DNA from: Prinsepia uniflora
Taxonomy: Eukaryota > Streptophyta > Magnoliopsida > Rosales > Rosaceae
Assembly: GCA_032719365.1 (NCBI GenBank)
Contig: CM064871.1
Coordinates: forward strand, 58,743,056 to 58,807,055
Length of the DNA stretch: 64,000 nt
Direction: 5' to 3'
This document shows, in pieces, positions 46,983 through 59,407 of the stretch. Each line of letters starts with the position of its first letter. Within the stretch, counting starts at the first letter, position 1. Under the pieces are notes generated by a model. That model ran no database searches. It saw only the letters and a list, made by a program, of their open reading frames with translations, and was not told the origin of the DNA. The position numbers were made by a program, and so were the translations under genes.

Positions 46983-49839
46983 CTCAAGCCCGAACTCATG
47001 ACTCAACTGGGCATCGTGCTCACTATCTCAGGGTCAGTCACGATTCCAATCGTAGTGATGCGTGCAACCATCCGTCCACGACCGCTCTAAATCCTGGTAT
47101 GTTTCCATGAACATATCAACCGACGCGGCCACCTCTAGATCATGGTGCACCCATCACCGATCGATATCCTGAACCGTCAGCACTCCGAAGTCGAGCCTCT
47201 AGTGGCTAGTTGACAGCGGAACGTGCATTGTAACCTCTCCGGAAGGAACGCATCCTAGTCCGGAGGCAAGCATCATATCATCCGTCGCCGTGCACATAGC
47301 ACCCGTCGCGACCACGACTCAGACCCGTAGGTCATCAATAGGACCACATGCTCGAGACAAATCCAAATGGGTCTCATGCCCGAGTTTATCCTTTTTAACT
47401 CCAAAACCATTTCATATAAACCAACAAAGAAAGCATAGTACGTATAAGCACCGTATAAGGCCAAAAATCTCGACAAACGTGACAATACGTGAACACACAC
47501 AAATGCACTCATGGCATCACATAACATGTATTAAAACACATAATAAACATTTATGCATGCATCAATTTAGAAAACAAGGTCCACTCACAGACCCTCAGAG
47601 CTTCCGCCTCGATACTCGTGCCATACGGCTCTCCCGGGCCAAACACCATCACCGGGACTCCCAAACCTATCCAAATTGTAATAGAGGGTTACTAACTACT
47701 TAAATAACCCCTCACTAAACCCTCGTAATTTTCCAGAATTTTTAAGTATTTTTAAACTCGATTCTAAACCTTCGGACGTCCCGAACAATATCGAAACGGT
47801 GTCTGATCGACACGAAACCAGTCCCAAAATGTTCGTTACATCGAATAGATTAAAAGTCATGTTGATCACTTTCCCAAACCATGCCCCATACGCCCTCACG
47901 TGCCGCCCAAAAGGGCTACGCGTGAAAACCATGCACCTGCACTATTCATCATCCCCTATCTCCAGCCGACCGGGTTCAGACCGATTCGGCCCAACCGAAC
48001 CGGCGATCAAGGTTCAGCCCCATCTCTCACTCATTTTCAACCCTTTTCATCCCATTTTAATCCTAAACTCTTAGTTTTAATCTTAGGAATCTAACTAGAT
48101 GATCAACACGAGGAAAAAGGGAAGAAAACTTCACCTTTTCGATTGAAACAGAACCGGCCACCTGCAACTGTTTCCTGCCGTCGACACCGGCCGTCCCAGC
48201 CCTCGAAACCAATCCAAATTTTCCCCTAAGGTCACCAGAAACATGACCCAACCTTTAGAACCAAACAAAAACCCCTAGAACTCAAAGTCCAAAATTCGAA
48301 ATAGCTTACCCACGGTTTCGAGTTTTCCTTGTCGTGGCCACCGACGTGGCCCGCCGTCCACCACGTCGTCCTCATCACTTTCAGTCCCTCACACGACACA
48401 AGGATTGATAATGGTGGTGAGGTGATTCATGTGTGTGTTTGTTTGTTCAAAGGAAAATGGAGAATGGGGGGTTTCAGGTTTGTGAATGAAAACAGAGAAG
48501 GATGGCTGATGATGATAGTCAGCTGAGAGAGAGAGAGAGATATATGGACGGTCAGGATGAGAGATTAGATGAGATGAATGGCTAGGATGGGAGGTGGGTG
48601 AAATTAAATTATAAAATAATTTAGGATAAAAATATTTAATTAAAATAGATCCACTTTTTGGGGAAGTGACCAATGGGATGAGTGACACTTGTCACTCATC
48701 CATGGGTCCCACTTAAATATCTGCCCAATCAGATATCGCCACATCATCCCATTCTCGTAATGCGTGCATAGTGCAATCGAACTTCCGTGAACCATAACTT
48801 TCTCGTCCGACGTTCGATTTCGGCGTGCCGGCTATCTACGGATTCGTATTGACTCGATCTACGTAACGGTCCTCGGCCCTAGGCCATCGGACCTCCCAGG
48901 TCCAAAGTCAACATTTTCCCCACGACTAGGGGTAAAATGGTCAGTTTGCATCGTTTGTCCGATTTTGCCCAACTAATCATTGATTAACCTCACTAATCCT
49001 TGATTAGTCACTAATATAATCCCAGAATTCGGGACGGGTTGTTACAGTCCAATCTATGCTCATAAATCAACCAACCAAACCATATTATATCAAATCAATA
49101 GTCAACTATAAACCAATCAATACAAAGTAACTAAGCCTTTATCAGTTGAATACCCTATCAATGTAGATAGCCTCACAACCTCAGGATTTGTAAAGCTTGC
49201 TCTGATTCCTATCTTCTGAAATCAACAACGTCTGGGAAGCCACCCCAGGCTCAGGTTGCTCCCATCTGAAAGATGTCATATCACAACCTTCAAGATCTGT
49301 CAAGCCGAGCTTCGGGCGTTTGAGCACTAACATATCCGAGAATAATTAACCATGGAAAAACAATTCACAAACCATGGAAACTCTTTTAACACAATCCTTG
49401 ACTCATATCAAGCCAAAATACATTCAAACCCGGGCTTAAGCCCCAAACACTAGTTTCACAAACAACCGCAAAACACATGCTCGGTGACCAATCCATAAAT
49501 CCAGAAAATTATCAATTAATTATTTAGAAAATCACATTCAAAACATTGTCACATAAATCATGCAATGAAACAATTAAAACATTTAACTATGCATGCATAT
49601 ATAATAATTTATCAAAAGAAACTTCACTCACACACCGTCCACGCAGTTCGATTTCGAGCTGTACGTTTCTCCATAAATTCCGAAAAATTGTACCACCTGT
49701 GATAAATCACTACTAAAGGTCACTAACATCCCAAATAATCTTACATTTAAATCCCCTAACTCTTCGAGATTAAATATGAATTAAAAACATAGACATAACA
49801 CTTTAGACACTCGGAACTACATCAACACGATAACTGATC

Positions 49840-49883
<44 letters not shown>

Positions 49884-49894
49884 ATGCACATACA

Positions 49895-49934
<40 letters not shown>

Positions 49935-49956
49935 ATGCACATACATGCACACACAC
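49840..49956 (+). repeat. Compound CA/TA microsatellite
   Basis: In H's LTR. (CA)n followed by (TA)n and AATGCACATACATG, the whole phrase repeated with a period of about 56 bp. The Cys/Val-rich ORF across it is an artefact of the repeat. Confidence 0.93.
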
Positions 49957-50296
49957 TAAATTTGGTGCGCACACATATATGGGGTAATAAGGACACTTGT
50001 CACCATCGCATATAATCCACAAAATGTCTCCTCATGTGAAATTACCAAATTGCTTCTATGCCAAATTACCAAAATACCGTTAATCAACTTAGAGCAATAA
50101 CAAATTTATTCGATCTCTGATTCCGGCATAGCCTTGTTTATAGACTTAGAATCCCGAGACCTACGTAATGTCCCTCGCGAAAAATCCAAAAAGTGTCCAA
50201 GGCGAAAAGTTAACTTTTGACCTTATAAGAGCAAAATCGTCAATTTCCCATTTAAAATTTTTGAAATTGTCTTTTTTGAATTTTTAGGTTGTTACA

Positions 50297-50852
50297 TCAG
50301 AAGTAGTTATCTCGCAGACCATCAGGCTAGAGAGTCTGAAGAGGGGTAATTACAACTTCAGAACTTTTAATGGGCAACCAGTCATGATCGGGTGGAGCTA
50401 GGTAGGAAGGCTCCCTAAATTTCATATCGAGATCTCAGCTATCAACCCAGTTTCGTGGGGATTTAGCTCAGTTGTCAAGTGGATCAAGTGGCCGACTAGC
50501 ATAATCCAATATGGATTGTGGAGCATACTAGGCTTATGGGAGTGGTATTCGGGTTGTATCGTTGTGGATGGCAAGTATACCAGTCATGTTTGACTCTTGG
50601 ATGGTATATGAGAGAGTTTAAAAGGATTGCCACCTCGAGATATGTTATTTGAGGCAACTGGTTTACTGGTTGTGTTTTTCATTTCGAATAGTATTCTAGA
50701 GGATTTAACGGAGTTGTTGCCTCAATGGGCGTTTAGGTTATCATTGAATTACTCTCAAACCTTACAGATAGTAACGCAGGAGCATTCGACGAATTGAAAG
50801 CAATTAACTTTTGACTAGCATACAAAAATTAATTACTTTTAGGGAGGAAGTT
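50297..50852 (+). other. Element F interior, right part, with polypurine tract
   Basis: Non-coding remainder of F between solo LTR H and the 3' LTR. It ends with AGGGAGGAAG (50841-50850), the polypurine tract, directly before the LTR start at 50853. Confidence 0.8.
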
Positions 50853-51261
50853 TATAACGACCCGGACCAGAATTTTGGGTCATTTTAGGAATTTATTTAG
50901 AAAAAAAAGGATAATTTTTCCCTTATTTTTAGAGAGGTTTGTTGGTCAATTTTTTTTCTTAGAGACACTTTTGGATGTTTTCCATTAACCGTTGCATAGG
51001 TCTCGAGCTCACGAATTCGTTGACGGTAGACACGAGGAAATCATAGTTCGTTGATGAAAGTTATGAGTTTGAAACTGTAAGGGCATAACGGTATTTTAGA
51101 AAAGTTTTTTTTTTTGTAAAATGTGGACACTTTCTCTTTTCTCTCCCCATTGGTCTATTATGGGTTCACTCTCTTTCCTCTCTCTCGACCTGTCCTAGTG
51201 GTGAGAGGTTGGAATCGGAGCCACTGTTCGATGGCGACCCAGGTTGTCGCACTACCAACAT
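50853..51261 (+). repeat. Element F 3' LTR, first part
   Basis: Begins TATAACGACCCGG (TGTAACG with the usual G-to-A decay) and aligns with 33539-33935. Interrupted by solo LTR G at 51262. Confidence 0.88.
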
Positions 51262-53202
51262 TGACGCGACCCGCATCTAAAGTACTTTAATAATCCTGTC
51301 TGATCCTGCTCCTATCTGACTAACGATCCAAGATACCGAAATTACCCTTAATACTTGTCAAACAAAGGATAATCAAACTGAGCATGCCTCCGCCTGTCGA
51401 TCTGCCCCGATTTTTGTGTAACGACTGGAGGGTCATCAAACTATTCTAATGTGTGAGTAGACAAAAATAGAGATTTAATAAAGCATTTTTAGAGGGAAAC
51501 AAACATTCACCCGCATATAATAAAACATAAAGAATCGAATTACAAATCAATCAAATCAAAGACCGTGGGACCAAAAAATCATAAAATATTAGTAGACAAC
51601 TCGTCGCCCACACTTTCCAAAATCCATGTTCATCAACTCGTGCAAAGACATCTAGACACAAGAGTCATAACTAGATATAGCCAATCATCAACTCAAGTAC
51701 CAGTTACGATGAACAACACCACTACACATAGGCTAATACCCCGAGCATCAGCCGCTTGGGAACACCCCTAACTTCGGATGCTCGAGAACAATCACAACAA
51801 CAATAGTAACCCTCGAGCATTAGCCATTTGGGAACACTCTTAGCTTCGTCTGCCTGGAAACAAACATAATATATCCACCCAAGCATCAACCATCTTGGAA
51901 TACCCCTAACTTTGGCTCCCTGGAAAAAATTATAACAGATTCACCCAGGGCTACGGCCGTTTGGGAAAACGCCCCAAACTTCGATTGTCTGAAAAACTCG
52001 TCACAACAAAAAAGGTCATAATCCACGGAATAAATCACACATTTTACTCTTAACCCAAATATTTAACTCACATTCCAATTCAAATACTATTTCAAACCGG
52101 GGTTGAACCCTAGGTACCATTTCCACAAAGTATCGTAAAATAATCATGTTTTGAACCAAGCAAAACTCATTTAACACAATTTCTTGACTTAATACTAAGC
52201 CAAAACCCATCCAAAACTAGGTCTGAGCGCAAAGCACAGCTTCCAAAAACAATCGCAAAACCGTGTCCAGGAATCAGTCAATAAATACATAAAATCACCA
52301 AATAATCATTTAGAAATCGTATTCAAACTCTTATAACATAAATCATGCAATAAACCAATTAAAATATTCAACTACACATGCATCGTAGTTCATAAAATAA
52401 AATTCCACTCGCACACCGATCATGCACTTAATCTCAATTGTGTGTTCCCCGTAATTTTGGAAACCGTACCACCTTCAAGTTTCAACCATTATTCAAAAGT
52501 CATTTATGCAACTTTCATGCGTCCAAAACCGTGAAACTCAAGCCCTTCGTGGTCATCTGGATTTAAGGAAGATCATCTTCGTTTCAAGCTTCCATGGTGA
52601 AAACACCAATTGTGAGTCCAAATACTCACAGGTAGCTTTCGCATTTCTTCTCAGGTCTCTCGAGTTGAAGACTCCTTCCTTCCAGTTTACCCTCTATTTT
52701 CTTTCTTTTTTCTTCTTTCCTTTATTCTTCTTCCTATCTTCTCCTCTGTTTTCCTTCTGTTTCCTCTATTCCTTCCCATCACAGTTTGGTTATGGTTTTT
52801 GGTGGCTTAACGACACATAAAATAAACTCAAAACACAAACAAACACATAGGCCCTCACAAACCACACAGATAGTGCACCCAAATCCAAGGAGATAAGGAT
52901 ACTTGTCACTATCTCATGCAATCATCAAAATATCTCCTCATGTGAAAGTACCAAATTGCCCCTAATATCAAATTACCAAAATACCCCTTAGTACATTTAA
53001 ACCCGTAACAAACTCATATAATCCTCAATTTTAATGTACCACTTGTCAATGGACTTAAGATTCTGAGACATACGTAACAGTTTTTACAAAAAGTCCAAAA
53101 AATACATGGAGCAAAAAGTCAACTTTGACCCTCAAGGGCAAAATCGTCAATTCCCTTTTAAAATTTTCAGAATGACCTTTGTTGAATTTATGGGTCGTTA
53201 CA
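51262..53202 (-). repeat. Element G: solo LTR in F's 3' LTR
   Basis: 1941 bp, plus-strand ends TGACGCGACCCGC and GGGTCGTTACA. Flanks AACAT and ACCAT differ at one position, compatible with a decayed 5-bp duplication. On the minus strand it has acceptor-like AACTTGAAG|GTGG (about 52482), an exon-like block to about 52415, GTGTGCGAGTGG, and GTCTACTCAC (about 51455). A block of four units of about 70 bp (51738-51995) is internal. No interior region follows, so it is a solo LTR. Confidence 0.88.
51738..51995 (+). repeat. Tandem repeat in solo LTR G
   Basis: Four diverged units of about 70 bp sharing CGAGCATYAGCC, TTGGGAACACCCCTAACTTC and GGAAAC-like phrases, starting near 51738, 51811, 51879 and 51945. 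Confidence 0.85.
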
Positions 53203-53207
53203 ACCAT

Positions 53208-54587
53208 CTTCTTCATCTCGTCCGTGCAAGCACGTTGGTACCGACCTTGAACCTCGAGAACCCTGATGGCGAGAAGTTCTAGGTTTATGCGCCTTTTGAG
53301 GCAATTTTTGGCCGTCATAGGTAGTGTTTTGACTCCTTAACCCCATATTTGTGTTCCTCTTGTCGAGTATATGCTCTTAAGCTATTATATCATGATTTTT
53401 GGTTGCGAGTCAAAGAAGTTGCAAAAGCGTGGGTTTCAACCAACAATGGCCGATTCTGACTCGCGCTGATGAAGCTAGCCAGAGGGAAGTTAGGGGCGCA
53501 TGGCTCTAGTCGTGGCATGAGGGGATGGGAAGAGGGTGGCATGTGAGGGTGCGTGGAGGTGTTCCAAGGCCTCCAGTGATTTGGGTTTTGAAGGTTTAAA
53601 CATTATGAATCCGATGGAGGGGGTTTGGAGTCCATCGAAGTTCATTTAGTGTTAATTTCGGACGTCCAAGGTTTTTTAATTTCGAGGATAAGGAACTTGG
53701 GTTTTCAAGAGTAAGTGCCTTGTTTTTATTGATTATTTTGCCATGTATTACTTAATTGTGAGATACATTGATTATTGAATCTGGTGAGACTCATGAACCA
53801 AGTTGGAGCTCGTGAGGACTTTCAGGGTTAAATGCCTTGAAGTACATGTAACAGTGCATTTGGTCATGTGAGTTCTCCTTGACATGAAATGAGCTGATTT
53901 CATACCCTAAGCTTATATTTGTGGTTGCAATGTATTAAATATGTGATGATTATTTTGTTATATTCTGAATTAAATGCTTGTTTGTGTTACTTGAGAATAT
54001 TAGGTTGTTTCCTTATGTTAGGATGATATTAAAATCCAAGATGAAACCACATGCTAAACCTAGAGCATGGAAATTTTCTATGCTAGGAAATTGGTATATT
54101 TTGTTAGATCTTGAGGTTAGTCCCGAGATGTGACGTGTCATTGGTGCATACTCTAGAATGAGTCTACCACTAGGGTCGGATGTCTCAAGGGCCAATGTCA
54201 ATTTACAACTCTATAGGTGTCGGGTCATTGGATTGGGTCTCGAGCCAAGTCGAGGTACCAATTCTGGACTTTGGTGTGAGTTGGAATATCGGTTAAGGAC
54301 TCGGGTGGAGGCAGTAAAGCTGATGGGTTACTGACTAATCATGGTTGTTAGCCAAAGAAGTTTGGTGGTTTGAGACATTGTTATTGCTATGGTTTAAGAC
54401 TAACAAACCAGTTTTACCTCGCCTCCAGTGTCAGTGGGTTGGTGTGGGCAGTGTTACCTGGAGAGTGAGTTATGTTTGGTTTTATCCCTTGTCAGACGGA
54501 TTTTTGGTGTTAGGATTCGTAGTCCTATAGTGCTTTAGAGGAAGGATCGGTTATGTTTTTCGAGGCCAGTTTCTAACCGGGCTGATA
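53208..54587 (+). repeat. Element F 3' LTR, second part
   Basis: Continues F's 3' LTR from the solo LTR G insertion and ends about CCGGGCTGATA, a decayed GTTATGTCA terminus. Followed by the GCTAA duplication. Diverged from 37076-38473 by many substitutions. Confidence 0.85.
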
Positions 54588-54592
54588 GCTAA

Positions 54593-56215
54593 AGCATCAA
54601 TTCCTTCGCTCGAGAAGCATCAATGTCTTTTCTCAAAAAGCAGCAACGCCTTTGCCCTGCAAAACATCAAGCCTTGACCCCATGAAGTATCAATGTCTTC
54701 GTTCATGAAGCATTAACTCCTTCGCTTGAAAAGCATCAATGCCTTTGCTTGTGAAGTAGCTAAGCCTTTACCCCCACGAAGCATCAACACATTCACTCGC
54801 GAAGCATCAATGCCTTCACCCTTCAAAGTATCAATGCCTTTGCCCATCGATGCATCAATACCTTCACTTGAGAAGCATCAATGTCATCAGCCCACAATGT
54901 AGTTAAGCCTTCACCCCCTAAAACATCAACGCCTTTCCTCGTGAAGCATAAACTCTTTTGCCAGCCAAAACATCAACACCTTCACTCGCGAAGTATCAAT
55001 GTCTATGGCCCGCAAAGTAGCCAAGGCTTTGCCCCGCGAAGCATTGATGCCTTCGTCCGTGAAGCATTGACTCATCTGCTCGCAAAGCATCAATGCCTTA
55101 GGCCCGTGAAGTATCCAAACCTTCGCCCCGTGAAGTATCAACACATTGACTTGTGAAGCATAAATGCCTTTACCCCTTAAAGCATCAACGCCTTTGCCCG
55201 TCGAAGCATCAACACCTTCACTCGCGAAGCATCAATGCCTTCCTTCCATGAAGCATCAACTCCTTCGCTCCGCGAAGCATCAACGGCTTCAACCGTGAAG
55301 CATCAACGCCTTCATCCGCGAAGCATTAACTCCTTCACTCGCAAAACATCAATACCTGCATTTTTGAATCATCAACTCATTCTCTTGTGAAGCATCAATG
55401 CATTTTCCTGCCCAAGCATTAGCGTCTTCACTTCGTGAAGCATTAATCCTTCTCCCATAAAAACATCAACTCCTTCGCTAGTGAAGCATCAACGTCTTCA
55501 CTCGTGGAGCATCAACGTCTTCGCTTGTGAAGCAACAATGCCTTTTCCCAGCAAAGCAACAATTCCTTCACCCAACAAAGCATCAACATCTTCACCTATC
55601 GAAGCATTAATGTCTTCGTCCATGAAGTGTCAACTTCTTTTCCCACTGAAGCATCAACACATTCTCTCTCGAAGTATCAATGCCTTTGTCTTGCAAAGCA
55701 TCAACACCTTCACCTGCCAAAACATCAATACCTTCACTCATGAAGATGCCTACCTCATAGGAAGCACCAATGTCTTCTGCAAATGAAGTAGCCAAGCCTT
55801 CACCTTGCGAAGCATCAAGATCTTCATTCACGAAGCATCAATTCCTTCGTTCATGTGAAGCGTTAATGCCTTTGCTCTACAAAGCATTATGCCTTCTCCC
55901 ATAAAAGCTTCTACTCCTTCATCTTGTGAAGCATCAATGCCTTTGTTATGTGAAGCATCAACACCTTCACCCCACGAAGCATCCAGGTCTTCACTCTGTG
56001 ATGTATCAACACATTCTCTTCTCGAAACATCAACGCATGCAGCATGCGATAAATTTTCAATGCCTTCGCACCATGAAACATCAAAGTCTTCCATTTAAAA
56101 GCACCTAAAGTCTTCCATTGTAAAGCACTCAAAACCTTCCTTTGTGAAGCACTCAAAACCTTCCATTGTGAAGCACTCAATGCCTTCAACAACGAAGTTC
56201 CCGAAGCCTCTCCGC
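54593..56215 (+). repeat. 24-bp minisatellite, right half
   Basis: About 1.6 kb of diverged units of the type GAAGCATCAATGCCTTCACC plus 4 variable bases, continuous with the left half at 32890-33533 before F inserted. Towards the right the unit becomes AAGCACTCAAAACCTTCCATTGT. Many CpG-containing variants (TCGCGAAGC, CTCGTGAAGC) occur. Multiple overlapping frames on both strands arise from the repeat. Confidence 0.93.
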
Positions 56216-57104
56216 TAAGGGAAAAGTAAAGCTTTCAGCTAATGGGAAATTAAAATCAATACCCGAACATTGTAATTGGGGTAGGTAGATGATTACCAAG
56301 CTTTTCTTCTCTATGCCAAAAAAAAATCTAAGTCAACACCTCAAGAAACTTAGAAAAAGTTTGATGAACTTCTAATTGAGGTAGTTAACCAACTGTGAGG
56401 TATATACTACTTGCGTTAATCACCAAGGATTCCTCACTCGCACCCAAAAAATGGACGTGGTGGAATTAGAAAGCTACTAAAGATTGCTTCCCACCCCACC
56501 AAGGGGAGCAATAACTGAGTCATGAAAAATCTTGGGCAAGTGTTTTAGTGTGCGAGGATCAACTGCATGTTTCAGCACATAAGCTCAAGATTCATTTAAA
56601 CCCACCAAGCTCAAATTTTACTTCTTAGAATTGAGCTTCAAAAAGGTATGAAAACTATCTTTCCAGCCCTACTGACGTGACTCAATTCTGAGTTAAAACG
56701 AAGACAAAAGACCAAAATTAGTACACAAAGGTCAAATCCGCCGAGAATCGTAAAACACTCATAAAAAGGAAATTTTCTATTAATGGAAGTTTTATATTAA
56801 TGAAAATTAAAGAAGTTGGCAATCCATAAATTGATTGCTTAAGAACTTATTCAATGCTAAGATCCAGATACAAGCTAAGACAAGCCATGGAGCTCATCAT
56901 CAAGACTGACATGACCTCAAAGTCTCCATGTCCACCTTTGAGCTTTAATCTTGGAGGTCGTTGATCACTCAATCACAAACTTCCTGTCAAGCATCCTATA
57001 TGGCCTCCTTCAAGCAATGGTGGAAAATTCTTCAACGTCACTCACTTTGGCACAGTTGACTTAGCAAACCAACCTCAACACTGCCCAACTATTCAAAAAC
57101 AACC

Positions 57105-57262
57105 TCAATGATGATTGACTCCAAAAGAGCAACTTCAGTGTTGCTTGTCTCCGCAAAAGAAACTTCAGTGGTACTTGACTCTGCGAAAAAAACTTCAGTG
57201 TTTCTTAAATTTGTGAAAGCAAGTCCACCACTACTTGAGTATGTGAAAGCAACCTCATCTCC
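57105..57262 (+). repeat. Diverged tandem repeat of about 36 bp
   Basis: Four to five units with the core AACTTCAGTGTTGCTTG and GTGAAAGCAA-like spacers. Confidence 0.75.
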
Positions 57263-57814
57263 AGATGGAAAAGTTGCTTAGCACTCTATGTATTCACGTC
57301 ATTCGCATTAAGATCAATGACCACTTTTATTGTCTTTTATTAAGGAGATGAAGTAGACACATTTGCATGCCTTCAAGCCTTGTTTATGCCTTCAGATGAA
57401 CCACCTAAAGGCCTACCCTTGCTAACCTCCCTCATTTAGCTAAGCTTCACAAGGACAGCTTCAATAGTTTTTGGAATGGTGATTACAATTCCAACAGCCC
57501 AATTCAGCATCACTCGAATTCATAAGAAGTAGCTATGATAACATCATGAGCGCCATTGATGACCTTAGTAGTCTGTGCCTTCATGTTACTTGCCTTCAGT
57601 GTCGACATAATGGCACTTCCAAGCTCTTTCTTCCTTTCATTAGATAATCATGTACAAAATCTCAAACTTCGTAGAGGCATGATCGATCCTTCATTTTTAT
57701 GTTCTACCTTTTTGCCACCTCTTTATGAGTTCAATAAGGCCTTGAAGATCAAGTCTCTAAAATGTTTTCCACCAGCCAAAACAGGTCCTCAAAAATCTTC
57801 AGTCACTCTGTGAC

Positions 57815-58000
57815 ACCACATACACTTTGCCTCGTGCCATGGGACACATTGCCTTGCAAAATAGCATGCCTTGCCTCATGTCACATGGCGTAATACTTCG
57901 TTCTCCAACCGTGCCTCGCCTTGCAGTTGTAGCATTCCTTGCCTTGCAACTATAACATGTCTTGCCTTGAAGCTGTAACATGTCTCACCTTGCGTTGTGG
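57815..58000 (+). repeat. Diverged tandem repeat of about 30 bp
   Basis: Units with the core TTGCCTTGCAACTGTAACATG; the translated reverse strand gives a spurious Cys/Arg-rich ORF. Confidence 0.7.
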
Positions 58001-58084
58001 CACATGAAGGGAAAACTCGCCTCCCTCTGTTGAAAGCCTCGATGTGTCATGATACACTGCTCATAATGTACTAAGCTCTCTTAT

Positions 58085-58460
58085 CTTTCAAGCACCATGT
58101 ACATGATAATTGGGAAGAACACCTTGATGTTGGCTCCACTAGCACTTAAAGACGATAAGTCCACCAATACGCCAAGCTCTTCGATTACCTAAGTACCATG
58201 TGCATGGTCATTGGGAAAAATGCCTAGATGTTGGCTCCACCGGCACTTGAAGATGACAAGCCCATCAATGCGCCGAACCCTTCTATTAACCAAGCTTCTC
58301 GTGCATGTCATTAAGAACAATGTCTCAATGTTGGCTCCACTGGCACTTGAAGAGGACAAGTACATCCATGTGCCAAGATATCATATCTAACAAGCACCAA
58401 GAGCATGTCAATTGGAAGAGCATCTTGATGTCAACTTCACTATCTCTTGAAGTTGGAAAC
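58085..58460 (+). repeat. Diverged tandem repeat of about 100 bp
   Basis: Four units starting near 58090, 58194, 58304 and 58394, sharing CATGTCATTGGGAAGAACA, TGATGTTGGCTCCACT and GGCACTTGAAGA phrases. Confidence 0.85.
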
Positions 58461-59407
58461 TCAAACAAAATCCGAGACACGCCACCGGATGGTCTTATAA
58501 TTTTTTGCTCCACAAAATGATTACTTCAAGACTTTACCAAAACATGCCTTCAATATCTTGAAATGATCGTCTCACAGAGTAGAGCGTATCACCGCTTGAA
58601 TCACTGCAATCAGATAGTCACAGCTCCTGAAATATTTAAAAGAGCAAAGTTGAAAATGAAAAATGTATTTATATGTTTTATTATACATATATTATATGTA
58701 ACTTGTACAAAATCAGCAAGTATAGGACAATGTACAAAAAAGTACATCACAAAATTTGTCAAATGACTGAGGAAAAAAAAAGAGCAAAAGACGTGAGTGG
58801 TGACTTCGAATTCTACAGAGATGACAAGTGCATGCGTGCTAGTCTTCATGACAACAGAGCAAAGTTGGATTCAGTCCATGATGCCTTTGAGCCAAGTCGA
58901 ACCGCTACCAACAGCCCATCCAATGCATCGTCAGTGCCTGCACCTTCACATGGTTCGCACGTGTCCTTCACGTTATAAAGGTTGTTGCCGTCGCCAGCCG
59001 TTAGCAACCTATGTCGTCAGCTATTTCCTTCACCCGCGATTAGACCAAACAACAGAAGAAAATAAAAAATTTTCCACCTACAAGGCTACAATGAGGAGAA
59101 AGGAAGGGGAAAAAAAGATAAATTTTCCCTTCTCCCAAACTTGCCTAGTCACACGACATGAAGAAGAAGTGGAGATTTTTGGGAATGTGATATTAGAGGC
59201 TGCAAACGTCTATTGTTAAAAAGAAAAGAAAACCCCTAATTCTTAGTGGGTTTCAAGAGTTAATTCAAACCAAGGCTTCAAGCCCAAAGCCTCCTATTTC
59301 AAATCGGAACAGCACCTACAACTATCAGAATTCCAATTACACAAAGGAATATCAAGACAGAGTTCTACTCCAAAACGGTTTATCGGGACTACAATAAAAA
59401 TTATATC

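Larger units (their letters stand above)
40506..49046 (-). mobile_element. Element D: non-autonomous LTR retrotransposon (LARD-like)
   Basis: On the minus strand: 5' LTR 45915-49046, primer site 45901-45912, interior 43255-45900, 3' LTR 40506-43254. Flanks GGCCA (40502-40506) and GTCCA (49047-49051) agree at 4 of 5 positions if the first LTR base is lost on the left. The interior (about 2.65 kb) has no gag or pol. It is related to C but shorter. Confidence 0.9.
45915..49046 (-). repeat. Element D 5' LTR (contains a mini-LTR)
   Basis: 3132 bp including the 245-bp insertion at 46738 and its duplication. Plus-strand ends TGTCAGAGCCCGTCCC and GGACGGGTTGTTACA. On the minus strand it has donor-like GTGG|GTAAGC (about 48308), acceptor-like TTTGGATAG (about 47668), an exon-like block (about 47590-47667) and GTGAGTGGAC (about 47580). 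The hairpin is at 45968-45988. Confidence 0.92.
40141..50296 (-). repeat. Element H: solo LTR in F, itself split by element D
   Basis: Plus-strand left end TGACAAAACTCGCCCC (40141), right end GGTTGTTACA (50296). Removing D leaves about 1.6 kb (40141-40505 and 49052-50296). Flanks TCGGG and TCAGA could be a decayed duplication (two G-to-A changes). On the minus strand it keeps an acceptor-like ATCACAG|GTGG, a short exon-like block, GTGTGTGAGTG (about 49625) and GTCCACTCAC (about 40340). Because no interior follows, it is probably a solo LTR. Confidence 0.75.
33539..54587 (+). mobile_element. Element F: non-autonomous LTR retrotransposon carrying several nested insertions
   Basis: Perfect target duplications GCTAA (33534-33538, 54588-54592) flank the element. 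5' LTR is 33539-34005 plus 37076-38473, primer site 38477-38488, interior 38474-40140 plus 50297-50852, and 3' LTR 50853-51261 plus 53208-54587. After removal of nested insertions the LTRs are about 1.8-1.9 kb and the interior about 2.2 kb without gag or pol. The LTRs differ noticeably, so F is old. Insertions within it are E, H (with D and a mini-LTR) and G. Confidence 0.9.
56216..59407 (+). other. Non-coding interior of element K, right part
   Basis: About 3.2 kb without credible coding capacity, containing three further diverged tandem blocks (57105-57262, 57815-58000, 58085-58460). The passage around 57640-57760 resembles 63220-63340 in K3 (shared words such as AAGGCCTTGAAGATCA / GAGGCCTTCAAGATCA), supporting K and K3 as one family. 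Confidence 0.65.

Noticed and set aside
54593..56215. CRISPR-like regular repeats
   Set aside because: Units are diverged, there are no unique spacers of constant length, and the context is a plant retrotransposon; it is a minisatellite.
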